The position numbers and the translations under genes were made by a program. Under the pieces are notes generated by a model, which saw only the letters and a program-made list of their open reading frames with translations, was not told the origin of the DNA and ran no database searches. From Amphiura filiformis (taxonomy: Eukaryota; Echinodermata; Ophiuroidea; Amphilepidida; Amphiuridae), in assembly GCF_039555335.1 (NCBI RefSeq), contig NC_092637.1, positions 9,136,815 through 9,200,814 on the forward strand: a stretch of 64,000 nucleotides of DNA. The letters are read 5' to 3'. Positions 47,201 to 56,831 of the stretch are shown here, one piece after another. How positions within the stretch are numbered: position 1 is the stretch's first letter; every line of letters starts with the position of its first letter.

Positions 47201-50200
47201 AGGAAGAGTTGTTGAAATGATAATGAATTATGAAAACTTACCTTGTCTTTTTCAGAAAATATGTCATGGGGAAAAATGAATTGACTTTATCTCACTTTTG
47301 TTTTTCATATGCAGGTGGAAGGGCAATAGCAGCTAACATATTTGGTGCTGGTGCTGCGTCATACTCCCATGCCTCGTCAGAAAGCATGACTACAGGTGGC
47401 CATCACCCAGTGTCTACACCTATGGCTAACAGTGAGGTACTGTATAGTGCAATATTTTTGCTGGGTTAATTTTTCATGATTTTATCAATTCTGGAGAGTA
47501 TAGTGGGTATTTAATTCATGTGTCCAAATATATTCATGTGTTTCCAATTAACAATTGAATAAACAGTGAATTGTACCGGCACTTAGTATAGTTGGCAGGG
47601 GCCCCATCGCGGGCAAGCACGCTTGACCACGCTTAGCATTTTCGATCGCGTGCAACTTCTGAAAATGCACCAACTTTCAAATACTGGTATAAATCTTTGT
47701 CAATTTAGAGTGTTTGGTATCAAACTGGATTCTGCACACAACCTTATCAATCAAATTGTCATAACAAGACCAGATTTGGTGGAGGATGGGTTTCATAACT
47801 GTGGACTTTCTTTATTTGAGGTGTTTAGCATGAAAAATGCTTTGAAATGGGTACAAACAAGCCTAGTATTGGTTCAGTGGTTCTTAATATTGCAATATAT
47901 ATTTTTATGTTGAAGCCTATGGCTAGCACATAGAGCATTATTCAGCATACAACTCAATTTTGGATATTTCATTACTTCATATTAAAATAGAAAGCAAAAT
48001 CAAACTTCCACGCTACTCAAATTTGGTACGCTCACTGGAGCGCTTTCATTGGCTCAACCGGCGTCTTCAGCAAATTTGTTGTTACCCGTGATGTTGCTTA
48101 TTTGACGACATCTAGAGAATTTGAGCATTGTCTCAATTAATGATGTGATTTTGCTGGACTGCATGGTTCCGCAATTGCCAACTTAGATTGCAGGTTTGAC
48201 GAGTGTAGTTCGTTTTGGTGTTAGACACCATGGCAGAGTGCTTTCACTGGAAGTCTTCATCAGATTTCTGGTTCTGGTCAAATACTTGCCTACTCTTTGT
48301 ACAAAACCAGGCGAGAAGGAAATTGGAGATTTTGCTCTGTAGATTTGTTGTTCCTAATGATGTTGAGATACCACCAATAATGTCATAGGCGTGTAACACA
48401 AGAAGAATCAAAGAATCCATTTGGATCAGGAGACGAGGTCCTAACGTCATGAATAGAGACGAGGGGGCCCACTTCCTTAAAGGCGCATATTGGAATGTCA
48501 TCTGTGGAATGTCATGGCCAGAGGGTAACATGAGTAGGTTTGTTTCACCTTGAAGACAAGGATAGTCTTGCAAATATGGGCTAACTTTCCCCTAGGCCAT
48601 CCAATATGCCATATAAGGCTTGTTCAGACGATCGCTTGTAAAGTCGCTTGTAACTACATTCAAATGTAAACTTGTATGTAGTGCCCGTCTAAACGCATTC
48701 GCATGTAGCTACATGCAAGTTACAAGTGACGATTTTACATGTAAGATATCTTACATGTAGCGAGCAACATTCGAATGTAAGGCCAGTGTAAACAAGACTT
48801 GCATGTTAACTCGCTTGTAAGCATGACCTTGATCACCCAATCCTATTCTGATTGTGCATAATCATGGCATGATTTACCAGTGAAGGTCACTCTTACAAGT
48901 TAGTTGGCTTACAAGTAAGTCCCGTGTGGACACACACTCGCTTGTAGCATAATTTTATTGCTGGCTCGCTTGTAAGTAACATTCAAAAGTAGGCTACCGT
49001 CTATACACACCTATACAGTAGGACTACAACTGGTATCTACTGGTCAGTTTATACTCCTATTTCCACATCTGTTATTTTTTATGCTCCTTTAAGTCACATG
49101 TATGATCCTCTCCTGGCTGATAATACACCCTCATCAGTCGGGATACGTCCAACCGGAAGTAAGGATCTCCAACCATCATTCTGATGATGCCTATCGACCA
49201 TGATAGGCGAAACGGTCAATAGTGATTAAGTTATTGTTTTGTGTAAAAGAAATCTTACCAACAAAGCTGATGAATCTATATAGTGACCAATCCGGTGAGT
49301 ATACCAAATTTGTATATCGTAGAAGATAAATTTTACTTTCTATTTACATTTACCACTACTTATGAATATTCATGATTATTTCTAAATTTTGTGTTTGTTT
49401 CCTACAGTTGCAGAATGGATTCAGTGGTGCTGTATTGTCTGTAAGTAATGATGTCAATTATTTTGTCTTAAACATGCAATATTTTCCTTAAAACTGACCT
49501 CTAAATCTATTAGGTTACCATTGTCATATTTTCCCTGCAGGGAGCTACCATGAGCCACAACCTATGCTAATTATTCTTGATGCCATAGACCTTTGCACAC
49601 AAATTTCGACATTTATTATTTCGGCATCAAAATACCGCCTGCTTGACCTCTCCCGTATGATGGATATGTTTCAAAATTAGTATTCAATGCTAAACGGTGA
49701 TCTACTAAGCTTGATCCCAGAATTAAATTTGGTCGTCCATTAATGTGCTTTGCAGTTGAAGCTGAGAAAATAATTACTCCTTTAGTACTAAATATAGATG
49801 GGATTAGACGTCTATTCCTGGCCAGGATAGATGGCACAAATGTTGAGGTCTAATAGAACGCTAAGAAATTTAACTTCACCATTTTTGATTTGATGTGTAT
49901 TCTACTGCTCTCAGAATGGGGTTGGATATTGGTATTCCATAAAGCAGACACAGTGGCATAGCGATGGGGTGACGGAGGAAGGGGAGCATATATGCCCATT
50001 CAGTCTGGATTCTGCGCCCCTCCAACCGATGAAAATCAAAATATTCGCACACATTTCAGCACAAAATCATTTGAAAGACTGATATTCAACTTCATTATAA
50101 CCAAAATTAATTAGTAGCGAGGCCCTATTTGTCCAAATTCTCGCTTGCTCCGCGTGCAATTGTTTCAAGAATTGGGTGGGGCGCATTATGTATCCTTAGC

Positions 50201-51016
50201 CCTGGGTGCCACAACAATTGTTTCAAGAATTGGGGGAGGGGTTGCCATTGTGTATCCTTAACCCTGGGCGCCACAAGCCCTAGCAATGCCACTGAGCAGA
50301 CAAGCCAGTAGTTTGTGTCAGACACCTGAAGGTGTTGTACGGTGCTAACATATTGATTTTCACAACATTATATTAGTTTCTCTTTTTCTCTCTTTTAGAA
50401 TGGAGTAGGATACCAACCCAACACACAAGGATACCAACCATCATCAGCATTCCGTAAGCCAGTGGTTGGAGTCGGGCGTGGTCTGGTTCCGGGTCTTGGT
50501 AGGGGTATTGCGCCAGGCATCGGTAGAGGATTAGTGTCTTACAGTGCTGTAGCATCTTTGAGACCAGGTAAGAGGAGAGTTTTGAACAGATTCCTTGAAA
50601 AGTAGTCTTCCTATGCACATGTTGTTAAAAAATGTTTAATATGGGAGCATAAAAACATCCGTTGTACTAGTTAAAAACAACAAGTAATATTTCCGAGTTC
50701 CAACTGATTTTGCTTGATTGCATCACATTTTGCAAATTCATTTTTGTAAGTTTAATAGTTAACTTCATATACGTTGATATTTTTAAATGAAAAGTATCCC
50801 ATTGGCGGCTTGGCATTAATAGTGTCACTCCATATTCATCTATTTCATTCAGCTGCGAAGCAGGCGACTACAAAGTTTCTCTTGTATTACGATTTGAAGC
50901 CAAAGCCGTAATGGCATGTGGCAGTTAAGTCCTTATAATGTCATGAAATGAGCGGATTTTTGTTCTTTTTCTTGTTAACAGAACCAAAAGTTGGATTACA
51001 GCAACAACAGTCATAA
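35232..51016 (+). CDS. GTSF1: GTSF1-like double CHHC zinc-finger protein, copy 2
   Basis: Nine coding exons: 35232-35363, 36616-36742, 38863-39040, 41540-41608, 42799-43043, 47315-47436, 49408-49440 (33-nt microexon), 50399-50567, 50982-51016 with TAA. All borders are GT/AG, phases agree and the sum is 1110 nt (369 aa). The start is the first ATG after a likely acceptor at 35151; the frame is also open upstream through a His/Gln tract. CHHC fingers are C22-H28-H38-C42 (CPYDPIH...) and C54-H60-H70-C74 (CPFNARH...), followed by CIEQD and EDWD (W118). The tail (residues 326-346) has three G-[VLI]-G-R-G units 8 residues apart. The family binds PIWI proteins in piRNA silencing; finger 1 binds RNA in studied members. 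Exon 3 corresponds to exons 3+4 of copy 1, so introns have been gained or lost. The final LQQQQS tail is unlike copy 1. Confidence 0.93.
35697..35735 (+). pseudogene. Duplicated fragment of GTSF1-like copy 2 exon 1
   Basis: AGGTCAGCAGACCCAGACCAG followed by CTGTTTGTGT repeats the exon-1 segment encoding [10 protein letters not shown] (35264-35296) with about one difference in the core. It sits in intron 1, embedded in repeats of TTGGGTGGGGTTA that also occur right after exon 1 and at 35876. No splice sites. Confidence 0.8.
36428..36498. mobile_element. Short CAGTGGCGTAAC element
   Basis: TCAGTGGCGTAACTAGAC at the left and TTATGCCACTGCC at the right form short inverted ends. Relatives are at 49970-50296 and 63790-63940. 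Confidence 0.5.
36948..37588. mobile_element. MITE with GTATATCC..AATAGTCGCCC ends, carrying a nested element
   Basis: CCGTATATCCTTGAATAGTCG at the left is mirrored by GACTATTTGTGGATATACAG at the right, with GGGGGCATTTA words just inside each end. The 37197-37487 element is inserted within it. Intron 2 of GTSF1-like copy 2. Confidence 0.75.
37197..37487. mobile_element. hAT-type MITE, CAGGGTCTTAGCTAG ends, copy 1
   Basis: 291 bp, ends CAGGGTCTTAGCTAG and CTAGCTAAGACCCTG, flanked by the exact 8-bp duplication GATACATG. CAGGG ends plus an 8-bp duplication are typical of hAT. Relatives of its ends also occur at about 35388 and 35660. Confidence 0.92.
37635..37924. mobile_element. hAT-type MITE, copy 2
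   Basis: 290 bp, same ends, flanked by exact 8-bp duplication GCAATGAG. Same orientation and highly similar to copy 1, 147 bp away, but with its own target duplication, so this is an independent insertion rather than a tandem duplication. Confidence 0.92.
38269..38670. mobile_element. MITE with ACCGTATCCACCCAGG ends
   Basis: ACCGTATCCACCCAGGTATAA and TTATACCAGTGGTTACGGTA are mirrored, and further GGTATAAGCC/GGTTATAAGCCCACC words lie inside. A single left end is also present at 13827-13855. Confidence 0.75.
39080..41040 (+). repeat. 14-copy tandem array made from the 3' half of GTSF1-like exon 3
   Basis: Fourteen units of 131-153 bp follow the true exon (38863-39040). Each repeats the exon from the EDWD codons (GGAAGACTGGGACAGAG) to ACAGG and its splice donor GTAGGT, then a G-rich linker (GTGCTGGGGGAG) of variable length. 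All 14 keep the donor; none has a pyrimidine tract plus AG at its start. Nine units have GATTAC and five GATTAA (stop) at one codon. In-frame extension past any donor meets TAG at once. So the array is most likely intronic, with 14 decoy donors. It derives from the exon, not the reverse, since the exon has the upstream coding part. Confidence 0.93.
41609..41895 (+). repeat. ~95-bp repeat, three copies, starting at the exon-4 splice donor
   Basis: Three units start GTAAG..GTATGGCC and contain CTAAGAACTATTTTGATTGG and TTGAGCCAATCAGAGATA. The first begins with the real donor of exon 4. Each later unit again offers GTAAGA. A related single unit lies at 51898-51970 beyond the gene. Confidence 0.85.
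44459..44597. mobile_element. Small inverted-repeat element, CACTGTGGCAGATTC ends
   Basis: CCCACTGTGGCAGATTCTAA and ACAGATTCACTGCAAAATTC are mirrored, with the sequence after it (GACATGGAGTTACTCTC) also matching the second copy at 54367-54513. Confidence 0.55.
46033..47224. mobile_element. 1.2-kb foldback element with ~165-bp arms
   Basis: Left arm ATCATTTCAACAACTCTTCC ... CATGCCTGGAACTTACGCG, mirrored at 47058-47224. A second arm segment (GGGAGGACAGTTTTTATGG ... GCTGTCTTCGATA, 46504-46559) is mirrored at 47006-47062. In the right arm the two segments are contiguous; in the left they are split by the 46212-46500 insertion. No transposase. Intron 5 of GTSF1-like copy 2. Confidence 0.85.
46212..46500. 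mobile_element. MITE nested in the left arm of the foldback element
   Basis: TGTTGGATGTCC at the left and CTACCTCCAACA at the right, about 290 bp, flanked by TTA/TAA. The right arm of the host element at about 47062 shows the uninterrupted GCACTCTCTTAGGGAGGAC in reverse, i.e. the empty site. Confidence 0.7.
48620..49010. repeat. Cluster of CGCTTGTAAG words in both orientations
   Basis: GCTTGTAAG, CTTACAAG, CTTACATGTAAG and close variants occur about a dozen times in ~390 bp, including the perfect 24-bp palindrome TACATGTAAGAT/ATCTTACATGTA at 48736-48759. Probably a MITE built of short palindromic units; intron 6 of GTSF1-like copy 2. Confidence 0.65.
49181..49213 (+). ncRNA. Hammerhead-ribozyme-like core
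   Basis: CTGATGA (49181-49187), a potential stem GCCTATC ... GATAGGC, then GAAAC: the order of the conserved hammerhead core (CUGAUGA, stem II, GAAA). One extra T precedes stem II, and I cannot close stems I and III with confidence. Such cores occur in Penelope-like retroelements, and the following CTTACCAACAAAGCTGATGA would fit that setting. Tentative. Confidence 0.35.
49968..50296. mobile_element. CAGTGGCATAGC element
   Basis: CACAGTGGCATAGCGATGG at the left, CTAGCAATGCCACTGAGC at the right, with two inner direct repeats of CAATTGTTTCAAGAATTGGG (50157, 50213). Family with 36428-36498 and 63790-63940. Confidence 0.55.
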
Positions 51017-51082
51017 ATGCTCAAAACAAACAGACTACAAAAAGAGAAAGAGACTCTTACATGGAAAAGGACACTGAACTTT

Positions 51083-51534
51083 TATAGACCATTGCTATAA
51101 ATGGCACTTTCCTGCTATTGATGGGGTGAACATCTATATAAAACAACAGTAGCGAGGACAAGAAGAGTATCACATGCAGGGTTCCAATGGGCCTTGAAAG
51201 ACCTTGAATTTGAAAACACCTTCTCAAGGCCTTGAAAGTCCTGGAAATTTGCACAATGTCCTTGAAAGTACTTGAAAATTGGAATTTTACCTTAAGTATA
51301 ATTTTGACAAAATTTGTGGAGTGGAGAGGAGCTGTCACTTTTTGTGATTTTTTAGTTGTGGTAAGTCCTTGAAAATCATGCTCTTGGACCGTGAAAGGCC
51401 TTGAGAAGTACTTGAAGGCTTCAAGGTGCGAGAACCCTGCACATGATCATAAAATAACAAAAGAAAGGCCAAGAAGGGCATAGATGTTCACCCCATCTAC
51501 GCCAGGAAAGTGCCAGTGATAGGAATGGTCTATA
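51083..51534. mobile_element. MITE just downstream of GTSF1-like copy 2, ~55-bp TIRs
   Basis: TATAGACCATTGCTATAAAT ... GGGGTGAACATCTAT mirrored by ATAGATGTTCACCCC ... GGAATGGTCTATA. Interior has repeated CCTTGAAAG words. It begins 67 bp after the stop codon, so it may lie in the 3' UTR. Confidence 0.85.
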
Positions 51535-52085
51535 GTATGTGCAATGTGGTGCACACTTTTAGCTTTTCTGCATCTTACATCATGGATTGTTTTGTACAAC
51601 TGAAACTACAAGAAGGATATTGATAAGGAGGAGAGAGATAGAGAGTAACTTGTACTCGATACAAGTTGAAAGTTTTTACAAATTTTTCGTTTTGTTTAAT
51701 CTTTTCATGTATCATCATGCATCGAAACACTTTAACCATGAAGAAAATGTTCAGTTTTTTAAAGGCCTTGTTGAAACTTAAAGAGAAAAAGAGTTCACCA
51801 AGAGAAAAAGAGTTCATTATGAGGACTCGTCAAGAATCCTACTTGTCGTGTTCGGAGGTTTACTTGATTATTCCCATGGCACTACCTGCTGAATTGTAGG
51901 CCTCTAAGAACCATTTTGATTGGATACACAGAGGGGAATAGCATACATTGAGCCAATCAGAGATACTGTAAGAATAGGTAGTAGGACCGAAAGGTATTAA
52001 GCCTATTCCCGGATTTTTACTATGAAGAGAAACAACAACATTACACAGTAGTTTAATATCAGATTTTTGAACTTTTGGTTGTAAA

Positions 52086-52290
52086 TCAATACTTGCGTTG
52101 TGGTAAAGTTCTGCAAGCAGTGTATGGTATACATACTAATGATGCAATGGACCATACTCATGTTGTGGTAAGTGTTCTGCAAGCAGTGTATGGTATACAT
52201 ACTGAAGATGCAATGTAACATACTCCTGTTGGAGTAGAGTTCTGCAAGCAGTTAAAGTTGCAATGGACCATACTTATGTTGTTGTATGCG
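52086..52290. repeat. Tandem repeat, unit 62-69 bp, about three copies
   Basis: GTTCTGCAAGCAGTGTATGG, TATACATACT and GATGCAATGGACCATACT recur in order three times, the last copy shortened. Confidence 0.85.
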
Positions 52291-53117
52291 ATACGTGTAA
52301 TCGCTGCCACTATGCCACAGACGAGGCATGTGATAAGTGTTGATGTGGTATTTAAAACAAGCAGCGCAAAAGGAAACATTTAGCATATCATTGGTTTGTA
52401 CTGAACCCTTTGGCATATGTTTGTTAAAGTTAAACTTTGATGCATATTTTTTTACGGGTAATGCTGCATTTCATTCTAGTTGTGATGTCATAAGACTTGT
52501 ATGCTAGAATAAGGTAATACACATTGTATATTGTGTGTTCAATTTACAGGGGACTTTCAGAGATCCTGTAAGGACCAACAAAAACAGAAATTTTCTGAAG
52601 TCGTTTAAAAATGGTCGATAAATATAGAGTATGATTTTGCTTCAAGAGGGCAATACAATTAATTATCTATTTTGATCCTCACTGACAGAGCAGTCAGGTT
52701 GGTAGCCTGGTATGTGACTAGTTGGGACCATATAGTAAATTGTTTAATTCTGCCGTGGTGTGCATAAATGCTGTGCATACACAAGTGATAACAATCATGC
52801 TGATTGACTGATCAACAGTCATGACAACAAGACAGCTGACCCATTGGTCATGGGTTCACAGGTAGGGAGGAGACCTCGCCTAGTCTATGCAATCACTTGA
52901 TCACCAATGTGTACCTGGATCATGGAAGAATGAAAAAATTGCATTACAAGTTCCAAAACAACATTATTTTGCACATTTTACAACCTGTGTTTATCTGGGT
53001 TTACTAAAGCACAACTTCCTCTTTCAGGAATGTTGAATTCAGAAAAATATTTGAGGTGCTAGAAAGCAAAATCATTGTTCCATGCTATTTTATATAGAAA
53101 AGCCAGTTTTCCAATGG

Positions 53118-53310
53118 CCTATTCCAGTTGAAATCCCCCCCCGTGGATGGAAGGCAATGAGTGACCTTCCACATAGGGAAAGTGAATTTCAAGCGTAGTT
53201 ACCTAAATGGGAAACTCCATTTGAAATATACACCCCCTGTGTGGGAGATGAAGTTCATGCCTTCCATATGATAGGCAGTGTATGGATTTCAATTGGAATG
53301 CCCAATAAAA
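53118..53310. mobile_element. GGGCTATTCC-family MITE, copy 1
   Basis: Palindromic family: GGCCTATTCCAGTTGAAATC at the left, ATTTCAATTGGAATGCCC at the right; inner words ACACCCCCTGTGTGGGAG. Fuller copies at 54869-55060, 55377-55666 and 56397-56577; fragments at 3896 and 62442. Confidence 0.8.
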
Positions 53311-53340
53311 GTTTACAAGTTAATTGAACACACAATACAG

Positions 53341-53850
53341 CCAAACAATTAAGGTACCAGTTATGTTCACCTCCTGTATATCCTAAACAAAGACAGGTAT
53401 GTCATAATTGGAACCAGCAGCCAATAGCTGCATCTTTTAGCTCGAGTTTAAGACATCATTTGTTAAAATTGTTCAAGAAATAAAAACACGGCGATCCTAA
53501 AACCAAAGGAAGATGCCAATATAAAAGTTGCAGTTTGCTGCATTAAATGCCCTATTGATTTGTACACAAAGTGTTCGTGAACAAGAGAACTAGCGCTGCG
53601 CTTCCATTGATTAGCACATGAAAACTAGCGTCGTGCTTACATTGATTAGAACACAAAAGTGCAACTTTTGATTTCGTTTCTTCATTAGGTTTTTAGATCA
53701 CTGTTTCTTTAATTCTCAACCAATTTCAACAAATAAGGTCTAAAATCAGAGCTAAAGAGTACATGTATTGACTGCTTGTTTTAATTTTGACACATTTGTC
53801 TTTATTAAGGATATACGGGGGTGAACAGAACTGGTACCTTAATTGTTTGG
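53341..53850. mobile_element. 510-bp element with 54-bp TIRs
   Basis: CCAAACAATTAAGGTACCAG ... CACCTCCTGTATATCCT is mirrored by AGGATATACGGGGGTG ... CTGGTACCTTAATTGTTTGG. Interior non-coding. Confidence 0.87.
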
Positions 53851-54058
53851 CGCACTGCAAGTCAATAGATGGTACTTTAAAGGATCATCTGTTTTTAAGG
53901 GCATTTTTTGCATGAACTTTGCTGAATTCAAAGCAAATACAGTAATACTAAAAATATTATCAAACTTGCTTACAGGTGCTAAGCTATTATTAGCTACATG
54001 CTATCCCATACTAAACTTTAATAAATCCATCAGGTCTGTAGTTTGTCCATAACATCAA

Positions 54059-54160
54059 AAATTTCATCACACCAACACCACCCAGTCAAAACTTATGTTT
54101 CTGGATGTTGATGAAACGTCCAGAAACGTAAATTGTGACTGGTCTGGATGTGATGAAATT
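54059..54160. other. Hairpin structure
   Basis: AATTTCATCACACC and CACCCAGTCA at the left are mirrored by TGACTGGTCTGGATG and TGATGAAATT at the right; an inner stem TTATGTTTCTGGA/TCCAGAAACGTAA forms the tip. Confidence 0.6.
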
Positions 54161-54366
54161 CTTGAAATTACACCATACTATTACAAAATTAAAACAAGGT
54201 TATGTAAGTTGGATTTGAAAAGATTTTGTCATCTGCTGTGTATTAGTTTGCCTTGTGTGAATTTCAAAAACAACAGAGGGTGTCCTTAATAAACAGGTGA
54301 CATCATGCATAGGTCAACTCATCTATTAACTACGATTGTGAAGATTATTATAAACTAACAATATGC

Positions 54367-54513
54367 TGGATTTCACAGTGGCAGATTCTATTCAGTGCGT
54401 TTACGTGGTTGCGTCGCCAGCGTACACATAAATCGCCCCTCAATGCGTATGTATACGTCCCATGGGATTAGGTTAGCGTGCATGATTTGAATCTGGCACT
54501 GTGAAATTCAACA
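54367..54513. mobile_element. Small inverted-repeat element, second copy
   Basis: TGGATTTCACAGTGGCAGATT at the left mirrored by AATCTGGCACTGTGAAATTC at the right. Relative of 44459-44597. Confidence 0.65.
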
Positions 54514-54868
54514 TGGTGTTACTCTCCTCTTGAGATAAGACTGTACTAGCAATTATGTGTTTGTACAAAAGATGTTCATATTGAAATATATTTTTATGCT
54601 CTTTCTTGTCATTTTCCAATGTTTCTTCAAACCCGCCTTCAAACTTTGCCATATTTCACATGTCATATGAAAAATGTGAAGTTTGTTTTATCATTTGTAT
54701 TAGAATAGTTCTAGAAACTTGTTTGCCAGGAGTATGGTGGAGTCGGGGATTAAGAAGGCTATTGTGTCAATCCTAAGGGGCGCTAATACAAGGGACCCAC
54801 AGTTACATCACTGCAAACAAAGTATTTTGGGAGTACCAATTCTTTATTTGCCTTTCTGGAGAACTGGA

Positions 54869-55060
54869 TTATGATATTCCAGTTAAAATCTACACACCCC
54901 CTATGGAAGACTTGACCTTAATCTCCCACACAGGGAGTGTGATTATTTCAAATAGTGTTACCTGAATGGGTGACTCCATTTCAAATCTTCACCCCCTGTG
55001 TGGGTGATCAAGATCACATCTTCTATAATAGGGGGTTATGGATTTAGGCTGGAATTAGGT
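54869..55060. mobile_element. GGGCTATTCC-family MITE, copy 2
   Basis: TATTCCAGTTAAAATCTACAC ... GGATTTAGGCTGGAATTAGG, with inner CTCCCACACAGGGAGTGTG. Confidence 0.75.
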
Positions 55061-55213
55061 ATATTGCTGATCGAGATCGATGGGCAAATGCGATGCATGC
55101 TGGGAATGAAAAGGGCTCGAAAGCTATAAAATTTGTTACCCGAGATCACAAATTTGAGCCCTTTTCCTTACCAGCATGCATCGCTTTTGCCTATCGATTG
55201 CTATCAGCAATAT
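55061..55213. mobile_element. Foldback element, ~60-bp arms
   Basis: ATATTGCTGATCGAGATCGA...GATGCATGCTGG...AAAAGGGCTC is mirrored by GAGCCCTTTT...CCAGCATGCATCG...CTATCAGCAATAT, with ~30 bp between arms. It abuts the preceding MITE. Confidence 0.85.
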
Positions 55214-55376
55214 GCCTTACAGCCTGTTGTCTTCATTCTAGAATTTGCATGTACCTGACAATGTGCCAGCTCTGCCATTCTAGCCTCAGGATGTGTTCAC
55301 CTAACCAGTTTTTTTATTACATTATTTATATATTTTTTTTAATGATCTGCTGTTTGTTATAAGTCACCTTCTGCAA

Positions 55377-55666
55377 TGGGCTATTCCATTTCAAATTTGC
55401 ACTCCCCCTGTGGAAGATTTTGGAACAGGAGGAGAATGAATTTCAAATGGAATGAACAGTGAACACATTAGGCAGCTCCATTTGTATATCATACACCCTT
55501 TGAGAAAGATTCAACTTGAATCATCCACAAAGGAAGGGTGAATTTCAAATGGAGCTGCATAATGTGTACATTCCATTTAAAATTCATACTCCCCTGTAGG
55601 AGATATATCCAAAATCTTCCACAGGGGTAGTGTGGTTTTTAAATGGAATAGCCCAATGGGTTTGTG
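55377..55666. mobile_element. GGGCTATTCC-family MITE, copy 3 (composite)
   Basis: GGGCTATTCCATTTCAAATT at the left and ATGGAATAGCCC at the right enclose an inner element (AGCTCCATTTG ... CAAATGGAGCT) of the same type, so it looks like a family member inserted into another or a palindromic expansion. Confidence 0.75.
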
Positions 55667-56105
55667 ATCAATCCAAAAAGGTTGTATGATAAAAATGTTG
55701 CTTTTGGGTTTATTTCTTTGTTCTGATTCAGTTACTAACGTGAAAATAACACGTTTAGCTAAAAATACTTTTGTTTTACAGTTAGAAGAGAGAAAAGGAG
55801 TGAAATAAACTTGCAGGATTTTACCTGCAATTACCAGGTAAAGGGCATATTATACTACTAGCAGTCGCACCATGTGAAAAAAAAATTGCTAGTGATCAAA
55901 CGCTTGTAGCGCTTTCACAATCGCCAGCAGCATTCAATTGCAGCAAGCATCAAAGTTGGTCTTGAAGTCCACTGGCTTGTGATTTGACGCATAGGCATGC
56001 TAGCGACTTGGATATCGGCAGTGGCTACTGGATCTGCCAATAAGTGGCGGAACTGAAAAGCAAAAAGAGCCCATATATTTTTTCTTTGGATTGCAACATT
56101 TTTGA

Positions 56106-56342
56106 GATACCCTCTGTATCAAAATGATTGTCCTCCATCCATTTTTGAAAAGCTTGCATTTTCCAAACGCACCGTTTGATCCATCTGAAATGACCAGGGG
56201 TTTTTCTACACATTATATTTTAAAACAGTCGGGTCATTTCAAGTTGATTCAATGGTGCATTTGGAAGAGGTAGGCTTTTAAAAAGACACCAAAAATAGAT
56301 GGAGAATAGATGAAGAATAGAATCACTTTGATACAGGCTGTA
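56106..56342. mobile_element. MITE, relative of 17819-18048
   Basis: CTCTGTATCAAAATGATTGTC near the left end, AATCACTTTGATACAGGCTG near the right; inner CATCCATTTTT/AAAAATAGATGG words also pair. Confidence 0.6.
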
Positions 56343-56396
56343 TGTAAACAATGTCATTATTCAAGAGATCATGTATATCAGTTAGCAATGATATTG

Positions 56397-56577
56397 GGAT
56401 ATTCCATTTGAAAATACACCCCAATTGGCAAGACATGGCTAATAATCTCCCACACAGGGAGTGTGAATTTCAAATGGAGTTACCTGAACAGGTGACTTTA
56501 TTTGAAATCTTCACCCCCCTTGTGGGAGGTTAAAGGTGTGTCTTCCATAGGGGTGTGTGGATTTTAATTGGAATAGT
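56397..56577. mobile_element. GGGCTATTCC-family MITE, copy 4
   Basis: GGGATATTCCATTTGAAAAT ... GGATTTTAATTGGAATAG, with inner CTCCCACACAGGGAGTGTG shared with copy 2. Confidence 0.75.
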
Positions 56578-56831
56578 AGTGATATTGGTTACAGCCACTA
56601 TATGTTGAAAGTTTGCTATATTGAGTAAGAGATACGGTTTTGCTTTTGAATCGAACCCTAACCAAACCCTAACACAAATGTTGGTTTCATACTTTCCTGC
56701 CGCTTTGACAAAGATTTTGCTTCACTTTCATGGGCTGAAGCATCAGAAAGCAGTGGCAAGCCGATATATCAATCACTCCACTGCTTTGCCCAAAGCGGCA
56801 GATCGCTAGTAGTTGAATTCAAGTCAACTCT

